Positions 11,368 to 18,942 of a DNA stretch of 64,000 bases are shown piece after piece. The notes beneath the pieces are model-generated. The model saw only the letters and a program-made list of their open reading frames with translations. It was not told the DNA's origin and ran no database searches. This stretch comes from Deltaproteobacteria bacterium. GTDB lineage: Bacteria; Desulfobacterota; GWC2-55-46; UBA9637. Position 1 is the first letter of the stretch, and the number at the start of each line of letters is the position of its first letter. The stretch lies in assembly GCA_030690165.1 (NCBI GenBank), contig JAUYHF010000041.1, forward strand, positions 1 to 64,000. The letters run 5' to 3'. A program made the position numbers and the translations under genes.

Positions 11368-11404
11368 AAAAAAGCCCCCCGATTTCCATCGGGGGGCTTT
11401 TTTG
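11368..11404 (+). terminator. Strong intrinsic terminator after glnA
   Basis: AAAAAGCCCCCCGAT pairs with ATCGGGGGGCTTTTTT across a 4-base loop, with a T-tract on either strand. It can stop both glnA and the convergent gene at 11502-11768. Confidence 0.93.
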
Positions 11405-11501
11405 TCTTTACTGCATAGCTTTTTCGTTTATTGTGTTTATTGCGTTTAACGCTGTTCACTGTATTTACATCTCACCTCTCACGTCTCACTGTATTTATGT
11501 A

Positions 11502-11768
11502 TCACTTCCTGAAAAATATCTGCAATATGGCTATGAACGACGCCAATTGGCCTATCCAAAACAGAAACATCCATTTTATGATGTCCGAACGTGTCTTTTC
11601 TATCTTAATCTCTAAATTTGCAATATCCTGTTTAGTCGCCAGTGTGTCTTTTTTTTCTTCAAACTTCTTCTCAACTTTAGCCTCTATGTATTCAACCAAT
11701 GTTCTGGCTTCTTTTTCTCCAACCTTTGTTTTTAAAATCTCATAAAGTTCTATTTCGGCAACATACAT
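11502..11768 (-). CDS. DUF1640/CCDC90-like coiled-coil membrane protein
   Basis: The 88-residue protein has a helical N-terminal part (EIELYEILKTKVGEKEARTL) and a charged coiled coil with ATKQDIANLEIKIEKTRSD. It ends in one C-terminal membrane helix (IIKWMFLFWIGQLASFIAIL). This layout is typical of small bacterial DUF1640 proteins of unknown function, which often accompany mobile or toxin-antitoxin regions. It converges on glnA and leads into the accessory block. Confidence 0.72.
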   Translation of the reverse strand: MYVAEIELYEILKTKVGEKEARTLVEYIEAKVEKKFEEKKDTLATKQDIANLEIKIEKTRSDIIKWMFLFWIGQLASFIAILQIFFRK

Positions 11769-11899
11769 AAGAACACCCTCCGCTTGTTTCTTTTTACCGC
11801 CTCTCGCCTTATAATCACTTCAGAGTTTACTCCTCCACCCTTTATATGTCAAAGGAAAAGGACGGTTAGTCTTTTGGCTGCCGCCCTATTCTGACTGCC

Positions 11900-11931
11900 C
11901 TACCTCACCACCCCTGCCCCTGTGCCGGAGG
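11900..11931 (-). pseudogene. Remnant of the FecR-type protein 3' end (third copy)
   Basis: On the minus strand this reads SGTGAGVVR followed by TAG. The DNA matches the last ten codons of the large FecR-domain gene at 13386, sharing TCACCACCCCTGCCCCTGTG and neighbouring bases. Nothing more of the gene is preserved, and a toxin remnant follows directly upstream. Confidence 0.6.
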
Positions 11932-11940
11932 AGACGCTGT

Positions 11941-12054
11941 CTAATAACAAATGTCGTGGCTGCCTATTTCTATGAGGTATATAGTTTCGTCATCCAGGAT
12001 TTTAAAAACTATTCTGTTAGAATAGCTTATTGAAAAAGCGTAATAACTACTCAT
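11941..12054 (-). pseudogene. RelE/ParE-type toxin, truncated to its C-terminal part
   Basis: A 37-codon frame starting MSSYYAFSISYSN contains NRIVFKILDDETIYLIEIGSHDICY in two segments. The ending matches the C-terminal strands of RelE/YoeB-like toxins (NRI-VY-I-D, IGSHD-VY). Family members have about 85-95 residues, so the N-terminal half is missing. The start codon overlaps the end of the antitoxin gene by 8 bp. It is probably inactive. Confidence 0.6.
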
Positions 12055-12241
12055 GTCTCCCTTTAGCTTCAATGAACCTATCTATGGAGATTTTTTTAAC
12101 CTTGCCGGCCTTTAAGTTCTTTTCAGCCTCTTCAATCCGCAATAAAAAATTCTGGCGCTTTATTGTTTTGTATAGTTCCTTTAAAAGCCTATATTCCACT
12201 TTTGGAACTGTTATGGTTTCTTCTGTGATTGCCTGTTTCAT
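12047..12241 (-). CDS. Small antitoxin-like protein
   Basis: The 64-residue product is strongly charged and helical (EYRLLKELYKTIKRQNFLLRIEEAEKNLKAGKVKKI). It resembles the short antitoxins that accompany RelE/ParE toxins. It is preceded by AGGAGGTGTG. The toxin reading frame begins within its last codons but is only a stub, so this is an orphan antitoxin or a degraded toxin-antitoxin pair. The exact family is not recognised. Confidence 0.6.
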   Translation of the reverse strand: MKQAITEETITVPKVEYRLLKELYKTIKRQNFLLRIEEAEKNLKAGKVKKISIDRFIEAKGRHE

Positions 12242-12313
12242 TTTGACACACCTCCTACGCTTTGTTTAATATGTAATAAAATTTTAGCAGAGACATGTTT
12301 TAAAATCAAATTT

Positions 12314-12418
12314 AAAATCTCCCCTGACCCCTCTTTGCAAAAGAGGGGGGAAAACAAGTCCCCCTTTGACAAAGGGGGCGGGGTACCCATCCGAAGGATG
12401 GGTCGGGGGATTTATCTT
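12314..12418. repeat. C/G-rich hairpin repeat (AATCCCC...GGGGATTTA family)
   Basis: The element opens AAATCTCCCC and closes GGGGGATTTATCTT. Inside are nested palindromes CCTCTTT-GCA-AAAGAGG, CCCCCTTTG-CAAAGGGGG and ACCCATCC-GAA-GGATGGGT. The same outer ends frame an element inside the ATPase gene at 21730-21782. Confidence 0.8.
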
Positions 12419-12431
12419 CTGTTCTCCGGTT

Positions 12432-12632
12432 TTACTGTGCCACCCCTGCCCCTGTGCCTGAGAATGTGCCTGGCCCTATGCCTGTGTTTGTGCCTGCCGC
12501 AGCGCCTTCAAAGTTGACGGTAGAGCCGGTCATTGTGTCTGTGCCGGTGTATGTGCCGCTGCCGTTAACCGTTGCGAGCCACTTTTGACCGGCTGTATCA
12601 AAGGTCTGGACATTAAGATTTGCATCAAGCCA
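12432..12632 (-). pseudogene. Detached C-terminal fragment of the FecR-domain gene (second copy)
   Basis: The minus strand reads DANLNVQTFDTAGQKWLATV and continues NGSGTYTGTDTMTGS to FSGTGAGVAQ and TAA. It aligns throughout with the last 65 residues of the protein encoded at 13386-16139. The first 22 codons are nearly identical, the middle has diverged and the end is similar again. It has no start codon and abuts the vapC stop, so it cannot be expressed alone. Its open frame suggests a recent duplication or a silent cassette. Confidence 0.8.
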
Positions 12633-13023
12633 TCCAATTTTCTATTTTGAGCCCTTCAATTCTGGAAAAGTGAGATACATTATTGGTTACAAGGACAGCT
12701 GCGCGGCTTTTTACGATACTGGCTATCAGAATATCCGCATCGTTAATAAGTTGTCCTCTCTTTTTAAGAGAGGCATATATCTCGCCGCCTATTTTGGCAG
12801 ATTGATATGACGCTTCTAATATAACGGAGGAGTCAAACAGTTTCCGTAAGAATTTCTCTTCTTCTATCTTTCCGCTAACAAAGATGCCTTTAAAAAATTC
12901 ATAGAAAGACAACCAAGTAAGACCAATGCTGTCATTATCCGAAAGGGCCTCTATCCTGTCTCTTATTTTCTCATTTCCACGAAAATACTCAATGAGAATG
13001 TCCGTATCAAGGCAGAATATCAA
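12625..13023 (-). CDS. vapC: VapC-type PIN-domain toxin
   Basis: The 132-residue ribonuclease toxin has the PIN signature CLDTDILIEYFRGN (Asp6/Asp8 region). The conserved Glu is in SFYEFFKG, and the second acidic cluster is in INDADILIASI. It overlaps the antitoxin gene by 4 bp, the standard coupled arrangement. Its last codons, ending ENWMA, run to the junction with the FecR-gene fragment, so the cassette joins that fragment almost exactly at the toxin stop. Confidence 0.88.
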   Translation of the reverse strand: MIFCLDTDILIEYFRGNEKIRDRIEALSDNDSIGLTWLSFYEFFKGIFVSGKIEEEKFLRKLFDSSVILEASYQSAKIGGEIYASLKKRGQLINDADILIASIVKSRAAVLVTNNVSHFSRIEGLKIENWMA

Positions 13024-13274
13024 AGCTTAACCTCTACCCTCCCAAAACTCTCCCGCTCTCGCAAGATTTCCTTATAGATGTTAATCTCTGCCTGGGTTTT
13101 ACCCTTCCAAATGCCCAAAAGCCCCAAAAAATCTTTTTTGTTGAATTGTTCGGTTTCAATGATAGTTTTTACTCTTTTACCCTTTTCCAGAGATAAGGTT
13201 TTTACAATCTTTTCCGGTATGGAAAGATGTCCATCTTTTAGAAACTCGGCTATAAATACAGCGGTTTTCCCCAT
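13020..13274 (-). CDS. vapB: VapB-type antitoxin
   Basis: The 84-residue partner of the VapC toxin has an N-terminal AbrB-like segment (HLSIPEKIVKTLSLEKGKRVKTII) that should form the DNA-binding swapped-hairpin fold. Its C-terminal tail would mask the toxin. A GGAGG site precedes the ATG, and an AT-rich TATAAT-like box lies about 40 bp upstream. Identification rests on this fold and on the 4-bp overlap with vapC. Confidence 0.75.
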   Translation of the reverse strand: MGKTAVFIAEFLKDGHLSIPEKIVKTLSLEKGKRVKTIIETEQFNKKDFLGLLGIWKGKTQAEINIYKEILRERESFGRVEVKL

Positions 13275-13339
13275 GACAGGCCTCCGTTGCTGATTTGTTT
13301 TTATAATATAAAATTAAAGCATAAACTGCAAGAAATTTA

Positions 13340-13361
13340 AGGTTAAGGATTTCCTTAACCT
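13340..13361 (-). terminator. Palindrome downstream of the FecR-domain gene, possible terminator
   Basis: GGTTAAGGA and TCCTTAACC form a 9-bp stem 25-46 bp past the stop codon on the minus strand. The T-tract is weak (TTAAATTT), so it may act as a transcript end or be another repeat. A partial copy (CAACCTTAACC) lies next to it. Confidence 0.35.
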
Positions 13362-13385
13362 GTCTTTACTCAACCTTAACCTGTT

Positions 13386-16139
13386 TTACTTCACCACCCC
13401 TGCCCCTGTGCCGGAGAAGGTGCCTCCTACCGTGCCTGAGTTTGTGCCTGCGGCTGCGCCCTCCATAATGACATTTGTGCCGTCCATCGTGCCGCAACCA
13501 GAGCATGTCCCGCTGCCGTTAACTGTTGCGAGCCATTTTTGACCGGCTGTATCAAAGGTCTGGACATTAAGATTTGCGCTCAGGCCGTTGCCAGCTACAG
13601 GAATAGTCCCACCTCCGCAGGCCGAACATGTATAAGTGCCATTAATATCTCCTGTTGCCCAGATTTTTGGCGCAGCGCCTGTATTGTATGCAAAGAATAT
13701 AACATTATTCATAGCGGCAGTAGCAGTGCTGCCTCCTATAGTGCCTGTGCCTGAAAGATTTGCCCTTCCCACCTCTGCAAACGGGATATTAAGCGCTGCA
13801 AGCGTTGCTGTATCAGGAGTAGTGCCAATCTTTCCCGCCATTGTAAGGAATTTTATTGTATCTAACCATGCGCCCATCTGAACAGCCTGCCAGACAAGAT
13901 CCGCAGGATTAAATGCGCCGATGGTCTCGCCAACGCTAATCCACGTCATTGGTGTAGTTGCAATATCCGCGCCATAGCCGTATGTTATGCCAGCAAGTTG
14001 ATTGTTTGACCATAGGCCGCCGTCGGTCTGTGTGCCATAGATTGTGATTGGGGAGAAGGGGTTAACAACGGTAGAGAGCCTCCATACATCTGATGTCGGA
14101 CCTACATAATTGCCGCCTATGATTGACTTCCATATACCCCAGTCCTGACTGGCTATGGAGTATCTCCAATCAGTTGCAGGCAACACCGCATTCCCTGCCA
14201 CTGTTATAGCGCCAAGGCGGCCGTTAAAAGTGCCGGATCCAGGTGATGTCAGCCCATAATTGGTGGAAATAACATTAAAGGTTGCTGTGGTTGCATTAAG
14301 ACCGGTTGTCAGCGCTGTCGGCGTCCATGTCCCGTCTGCTGAAAACATATTAATGCTTGGATAATACGCGCCAGTCAGGTCTCCCTTGAGGATGCCTGCA
14401 TTCCCAGCAGGGTCTATGTAAAGGCTGTAGACATTTGCGTCAATCGCCGTGTCGGCCTTCCACACACCGCCGATGAATCCCCTATATGCGCCGTTGTCAA
14501 AAGTGGTGTTTGTGTTATTATTCACATTAAAGCTGCTTATCTCAGGTGTCCAGAGATATGGGGGGCCAACTCCAATGCCGTTTAAAACATCATAGGTTCC
14601 CATATATGTTGCAGAGGTTGTGCCGCTCCACGGAGAGCCAACGCCGCCCATAATCCCTGTGCTATTCCCCTCTATATCAAGCAAACCACAACCAAGACAT
14701 GTGTCAAGGCTGTAAAGACCTGCGCTATTCGAGTCGGCTGCTATATTCCCGCTCCATGCCAGCGGTGTTTCTGTGTATGTGCCAGTGCCTGAATCTGTTA
14801 TGTTCCATATCCCGCTGCCATAAGCGCCGCTCACTGTTCCCGTTCCCCTGCCGATCCTGTCGAAAGAGAGATACCTGAGATCTGATGAGCCGGACAGGCT
14901 GCCTGAAGAAGCTGTCATGGCAATTGTTTCAATCCAATAGCTGCTATTATTACTTGCGAGCGAGTCATTTCCCCTTCCTCCTGCAGAGAGCGCAATTGAA
15001 GGCCCCACAAATTGATACGAGCCGTCCATAGTAATGCTCCATCCCCCCCATGTTTCGTTCAAAATGCCGGCAACCTCGCCGCTTGTTACTGTGCCGGTAA
15101 AGGTGGCAGTATCACTGGCATTTCCCGCAAGGCTGTATCTGCTGAGATCAAATAACAATGAGGCAGGGGCAGAGGGATTTCCTGCTGTGTCAGTTGCAGT
15201 ATAATCAATCGTATGAATCCCTTCTACAACACCCGTAAGGCTTAAAGACGAGCCTGTGGAAGTCAATGTCCCTCCGTCTAATTGGTAGGAGTAGGTAGAG
15301 GTTTCATTGCTCCCAAAATTAATGTTTATATCAGCAGTGGCGGCAGCCAATGGAACGGCAGACCTGGATACTATTGATACCACAGGGGGGATTGTATCCT
15401 TCAATAATTCAGTATGCGTCTCTGAGATTGGGATTACTATGGTTCCCACTGTGTCTGTCGGCGGCGCTGGAGTTCCTCCCGGGGCTTCGTAGCCGAATGT
15501 GTCTGTATCTCTTGTAAGCAGTACCATTTCTACATTACTGGCCGGTCTTGGCGAAGAAGGCGGCTTATCCCCCGCAATAAATGTGCCATTGCCTTCTGTT
15601 ACGCGCACAATCTGACCCGGAATGGCAGGGTTAAAGACATCAACCATTCCATCTTTTACTAAAATGCCTGTAACACCCATGCTGTATGACACAAAGAAGT
15701 CCGTGCCTTTGACGCCTGCGACCGCTGTCGGAGTTCGCACCTCAAACCGAGCGCCTCCTCCAAAGGCTGCGCCGATAAAACCTCTTGATTTGGAGACAAC
15801 TGCCCGAATCTTTCCCCTGAAGAGGTTCATAACCCCGCTCTTTCTCTTTCCCCCATCCATAAGATACTCTGTTATCTGAAGCCTGCTGCCAGGGGCAAGC
15901 CTTATGATGCTTTCATCTATGAAGGTTATCTCTGCTTTTCCATTGCTCTTTGTCCTGAGTATGTCACCCTCGGACACAAGCTGCTGCAACGCGGCGGGCG
16001 CAGCCCTTTCCTGTCCGGGTTTCAGCACATCCACATTCCCCTCAATGGCTGTGATCTTGCCGATTACATCAGCAAAGGCCACAGCCGGCAAAAAAACGGC
16101 TATTAAAAGTAATATTGATATTAGTCTTGTGTTTTTCAT
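13386..16139 (-). CDS. Large secreted FecR-domain protein with Ig-like and repetitive Gly/Ser/Thr-rich regions
   Basis: The product has 917 residues, starting at ATG 16139 behind GGAGGTG. A signal peptide (MKNTRLISILLLIAVFLPAV, cut near AFA) comes first. A FecR domain follows (FIDESIIRLAPGSRLQI; RTPTAVAGVKGTDFFV). At about 245-330 is an Ig-like unit beginning DTIPPVVSIV. The remaining 580 residues are rich in Gly, Ser, Thr and Asn and contain beta-strand-like repeats such as GTGTVSGAYGSG and several LDTCLGCG or CSGCG-like cysteine pairs. It is probably a cell-surface or extracellular protein. The neighbour at 16320 is a plausible outer-membrane partner. Two fragments of its 3' end lie downstream. 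Confidence 0.75.
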   Translation of the reverse strand: MKNTRLISILLLIAVFLPAVAFADVIGKITAIEGNVDVLKPGQERAAPAALQQLVSEGDILRTKSNGKAEITFIDESIIRLAPGSRLQITEYLMDGGKRKSGVMNLFRGKIRAVVSKSRGFIGAAFGGGARFEVRTPTAVAGVKGTDFFVSYSMGVTGILVKDGMVDVFNPAIPGQIVRVTEGNGTFIAGDKPPSSPRPASNVEMVLLTRDTDTFGYEAPGGTPAPPTDTVGTIVIPISETHTELLKDTIPPVVSIVSRSAVPLAAATADININFGSNETSTYSYQLDGGTLTSTGSSLSLTGVVEGIHTIDYTATDTAGNPSAPASLLFDLSRYSLAGNASDTATFTGTVTSGEVAGILNETWGGWSITMDGSYQFVGPSIALSAGGRGNDSLASNNSSYWIETIAMTASSGSLSGSSDLRYLSFDRIGRGTGTVSGAYGSGIWNITDSGTGTYTETPLAWSGNIAADSNSAGLYSLDTCLGCGLLDIEGNSTGIMGGVGSPWSGTTSATYMGTYDVLNGIGVGPPYLWTPEISSFNVNNNTNTTFDNGAYRGFIGGVWKADTAIDANVYSLYIDPAGNAGILKGDLTGAYYPSINMFSADGTWTPTALTTGLNATTATFNVISTNYGLTSPGSGTFNGRLGAITVAGNAVLPATDWRYSIASQDWGIWKSIIGGNYVGPTSDVWRLSTVVNPFSPITIYGTQTDGGLWSNNQLAGITYGYGADIATTPMTWISVGETIGAFNPADLVWQAVQMGAWLDTIKFLTMAGKIGTTPDTATLAALNIPFAEVGRANLSGTGTIGGSTATAAMNNVIFFAYNTGAAPKIWATGDINGTYTCSACGGGTIPVAGNGLSANLNVQTFDTAGQKWLATVNGSGTCSGCGTMDGTNVIMEGAAAGTNSGTVGGTFSGTGAGVVK

Positions 16140-16162
16140 AAGACACCTCCGTGTTTTAAGAA

Positions 16163-16300
16163 ATGTCCCCCGCTGGCGGGGGATTAAGGGGGTGGAGAGG
16201 TGTTGGCTCGCTTTCCTCATGTGGGTTCAGGTTTGCAACCTGAACCTTCTGATTCGTAATTACCAACTATTCGGGTTCAATTTGCAAAATTGAACCCGCT
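16163..16300. repeat. Group of hairpin repeats upstream of the FecR-domain gene
   Basis: There are three palindromes: CCCCCGC-TG-GCGGGGG followed by ATTAAGGGGG; GGTTCAGGTT-TGC-AACCTGAACC; and GGGTTCAATTT-TGC-AAAATTGAACCC. The last two are similar in layout, giving a paired-hairpin unit like family I but with different stems. They fill the gap between the two accessory genes. Confidence 0.75.
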
Positions 16301-16319
16301 TAAGCCATGAGCTATAACG

Positions 16320-17828
16320 CTAATACCTTACCTCTATTCCCACACTGCTCACATTCTTACGATAGTCGTAGATTGCTATATTGGAGTCGTCTCTTATATA
16401 GACATATTGCAGATGCGCCTCCATGTTTTTATAGAATTCGTAAGAAAGCATGGCCGACCATGTCCATGTCGTATCCCTTCTCCTTTTAAGGAAGTTTGTG
16501 TTGGTATGCTCATATTGCTGATAATATGCCTCGCCTGACACATTGAACTTGAGCGCATCATTGAGCGGCATAATTATATTAAGACTGCCTTTGTTGCCGA
16601 TATAGTTCCAGTTTATGCCGTCTGTGTCTTCCTGGTTGAGCTCATACTTAAGATTCACAAACCCCTTATTCCCTGCAAAGAATGAGAACCATGCCATTGA
16701 CGCCGCATATTCCTGCGCATCCCTGTCCTCATTTTTTGTAAACGGCGGCTGCCGGAGTTCTTTTTTCTGATAGCGCAGGGCGAACTGCCCCATCTGTCCG
16801 GGCCACGGCATGAATGTGTATTGGGGAGAGGCTGTCCCTGCCCACATGTATTTATCATCATCCACCAAAGTATAATTGTAGCTTAAAAGCAAGTTTAACA
16901 TGCTGTCTGCCATTGTGTAGCCCGGCACCAATGCAAGGGTGTGGCTCATAACATCATAAGAACCAAGCTTCTGATAATCGCTGTAATAAACCGAATACTG
17001 CGCCTTTATGCCAAACTGCCCTGAAAATGCCGGCGCATATTCTGCCCTGAACAGGCTCACAAATCTTGTGTCATGTTCGCCTGATATGCCGGCCGCAACA
17101 GTCTGGTCCGATGGTTTTAATATTACATTATCGTCATATTCCCAGTTTACGCCAAGGGAGAGTTTTAATGCCTTTGCTTCTTCCGGCTTTCTTGAGAGCG
17201 CCTCAAGATACTGGTTTGCAAATTGCGCCATGTCAGAGTTAGGGTCTGCGACAACAAGTTCTTTGAATGCCCGGCCTGCATCTTCCCTCTTGCCTTCCTT
17301 TATCAGCAAAACGCCTATCTGAAAGTTTGCGGCCTGCGCCATTGATGAGTCTAATGCCTTTGCCTTATTAAATGAATCACCTGCCTCTTTATTCTTTTCA
17401 AGCTTCGCAAGAACGAGGCCTTTCAGGAATGCCGTCTGCGCCGGTTTCACCTGCTGTTCTTCCGCAAAATTAAGCTGCTTGAGGCTTTCCTCATTCAGGC
17501 CAAGCTGATAGTATGTCTCTGCAAGGTCAAGGAAGCCGTCCTTTACGCCCGGCCTCAGCTTTATGGCGTCTATTAAATGAAATGTCGCCTCTTTATAGTT
17601 TTGAAGTTGTTTATATGTAATACCAAGGTAATATGCGGCAACGGATGACTGCGGGTCTTGTTTTCTGGCATTCTGGAAGGAAGAGAGCGCCTCTTCATAA
17701 TTTTCCGACCTATAGTCAGCGATGCCCTGGGTGAGAGGGCTATCTTCTGAAAAAGCGCCCTGCGGCTTGATAAAGAGAAAAAACGCAGCCGCCAAAAACA
17801 TGCTCGCAAGAAAGAAACCTTTCCCCAT
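16320..17828 (-). CDS. TPR protein with C-terminal outer-membrane beta-barrel
   Basis: The 502-residue protein has a signal peptide (cut near GAFS, about 27) and TPR repeats over about 30-215 (AAYYLGITYKQLQNYKEA, GFLDLAETYYQLGLNEES). The second half alternates aromatic and polar strands and ends VRY, typical of a beta-barrel with a terminal aromatic residue. TPR plus barrel is the layout of Slam/DUF560-like surface-protein exporters and of polysaccharide exporters such as PgaA/AlgK-E. Which of these applies is unknown. It lies immediately upstream of the FecR-domain gene on the same strand, so co-expression and a role in its surface delivery are attractive inferences. Confidence 0.72.
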   Translation of the reverse strand: MGKGFFLASMFLAAAFFLFIKPQGAFSEDSPLTQGIADYRSENYEEALSSFQNARKQDPQSSVAAYYLGITYKQLQNYKEATFHLIDAIKLRPGVKDGFLDLAETYYQLGLNEESLKQLNFAEEQQVKPAQTAFLKGLVLAKLEKNKEAGDSFNKAKALDSSMAQAANFQIGVLLIKEGKREDAGRAFKELVVADPNSDMAQFANQYLEALSRKPEEAKALKLSLGVNWEYDDNVILKPSDQTVAAGISGEHDTRFVSLFRAEYAPAFSGQFGIKAQYSVYYSDYQKLGSYDVMSHTLALVPGYTMADSMLNLLLSYNYTLVDDDKYMWAGTASPQYTFMPWPGQMGQFALRYQKKELRQPPFTKNEDRDAQEYAASMAWFSFFAGNKGFVNLKYELNQEDTDGINWNYIGNKGSLNIIMPLNDALKFNVSGEAYYQQYEHTNTNFLKRRRDTTWTWSAMLSYEFYKNMEAHLQYVYIRDDSNIAIYDYRKNVSSVGIEVRY

Positions 17829-17964
17829 TCCCTAACCTCCTCATCTTTCTGTTTATCTGTCTTGACATTTTGCGCCAATTTTGATTTATTGTCAATTGCT
17901 GATATTTTAAATGGAGGTTTATGAAACATTCATGAACTTCGTTCACAAAGAAGGATGAAAATTA

Positions 17965-18055
17965 ACCCCACCCTCACCTTAATCCTCTCCCTGAGGGAGA
18001 GGAAACTTTTTTGTTCCCTCCCCTTCAAGGGGAGGGTTAGGGTGGGGATGGGGTA
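17965..18055. repeat. CCCTCACC...GGGTGGGG type hairpin repeat
   Basis: CCCCACCCTCACC and TCCTCTCCCTGAGGGAGAGGA on the left pair with CCCTCCCCTTCAAGGGGAGGG and TTAGGGTGGGG on the right. Two inner hairpins are enclosed by an outer CCCCACCCT/AGGGTGGGG stem, the same three-stem layout as the other repeats. It lies between divergent genes. Confidence 0.8.
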
Positions 18056-18071
18056 AAAGAGGTATTTTCAG

Positions 18072-18839
18072 GTGAAAAAGGTTATAATTATAATTGTTGC
18101 GGCTGTTATATTTATCGGCGCTGTTATAGGCGGCGGATATTACTGGTATAAGAAGCAAAATGAACCGCCTCGGACAGTAGAATATAAGGATATTGGAGAG
18201 GTTGACAGGGATATAGCAAGACTTGAACCGCTTGACAAGGCAGGCAGGCTTTCATGGCAGGATAAGTATCTGCTCGGCGTTGCATACATACAGAGGGGGA
18301 GGATGGCTGACGCCGTTAAAATCCTTGAGGATGTTACAAGGCTTCATCCCAACTTCTACAAGGTCCACGAATCCCTTGGTATGGCCTACTTCAGGATGGA
18401 TAATATGGAAAAGGCCGTCTCAATATGGGAAAAGGCAATTAAGATAAGCCCTCAGGCAGCCCATCTTGAGGATATGATAAACCGGGGGAAGCAGAAAATA
18501 GAGTTTAGAAAAAGGATTTCAACATTGGAGCAGGAGTTAAAGGACAACCAGGCTGGATGGCAGAAGAAATTTGAACTTGCAGCGCTCTATCTTGCCGTTA
18601 ACAGGGTAGATGACGGCAAGGCCCGGCTTGAAGAGATTATAAAGGTAAAGAAGGACATCCCAGAGGTGTATGATGCTATTGCCCATGCCTATGCCATGAG
18701 CGGCGATTTTGAAAAGGCGGTTGATGCAGAAAAGAGGGCTGTAAAATTAAGGCCGTCAGACGAGAAATTTAAAAAGAGGCTTGCTGAACTGGAAAGGGTA
18801 ATGGAAGGGATTAAAAAAGAGGGGTATCATAAAAAGTAA
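18072..18839 (+). CDS. Membrane-anchored TPR protein
   Basis: The 255-residue product starts at GTG 18072. One N-terminal membrane helix (VIIIIVAAVIFIGAVIGGGYYW) is followed by a periplasmic domain with several TPRs (KYLLGVAYIQRGRMADAV, VHESLGMAYFRMDNMEKA, VYDAIAHAYAMSGDFEKA). It probably acts as a scaffold. Its closeness to the divergent TPR-barrel gene suggests a shared envelope role, but the palindromic repeat between them leaves that open. No catalytic motif was seen. Confidence 0.72.
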   Translation: MKKVIIIIVAAVIFIGAVIGGGYYWYKKQNEPPRTVEYKDIGEVDRDIARLEPLDKAGRLSWQDKYLLGVAYIQRGRMADAVKILEDVTRLHPNFYKVHESLGMAYFRMDNMEKAVSIWEKAIKISPQAAHLEDMINRGKQKIEFRKRISTLEQELKDNQAGWQKKFELAALYLAVNRVDDGKARLEEIIKVKKDIPEVYDAIAHAYAMSGDFEKAVDAEKRAVKLRPSDEKFKKRLAELERVMEGIKKEGYHKK

Positions 18840-18855
18840 CAGACACCCTTTATTT

Positions 18856-18907
18856 GTAGCTCAAACCTTTAGGTTTGAGGTTTCTCAAGGCTGAAGCCTC
18901 GAGCTAC
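18856..18907. repeat. Double-hairpin repeat (family I), complete copy
   Basis: GTAG, then CTCAAACC-TTTA-GGTTTGAG, linker GTTT, CTCAAGGC-TGAA-GCCTCGAG, then CTAC. This copy shows the full layout with the outer GTAG/CTAC arms. Confidence 0.88.
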
Positions 18908-18942
18908 TGTATTTTCTGTATTTTCGGGACAAAGGAGGTAAT

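Noticed and set aside
12314-18055. Clustered palindromes considered as a CRISPR array
   Set aside because: Units are not evenly spaced, spacers of constant length are missing and no cas genes are near; they are dispersed hairpin repeats.
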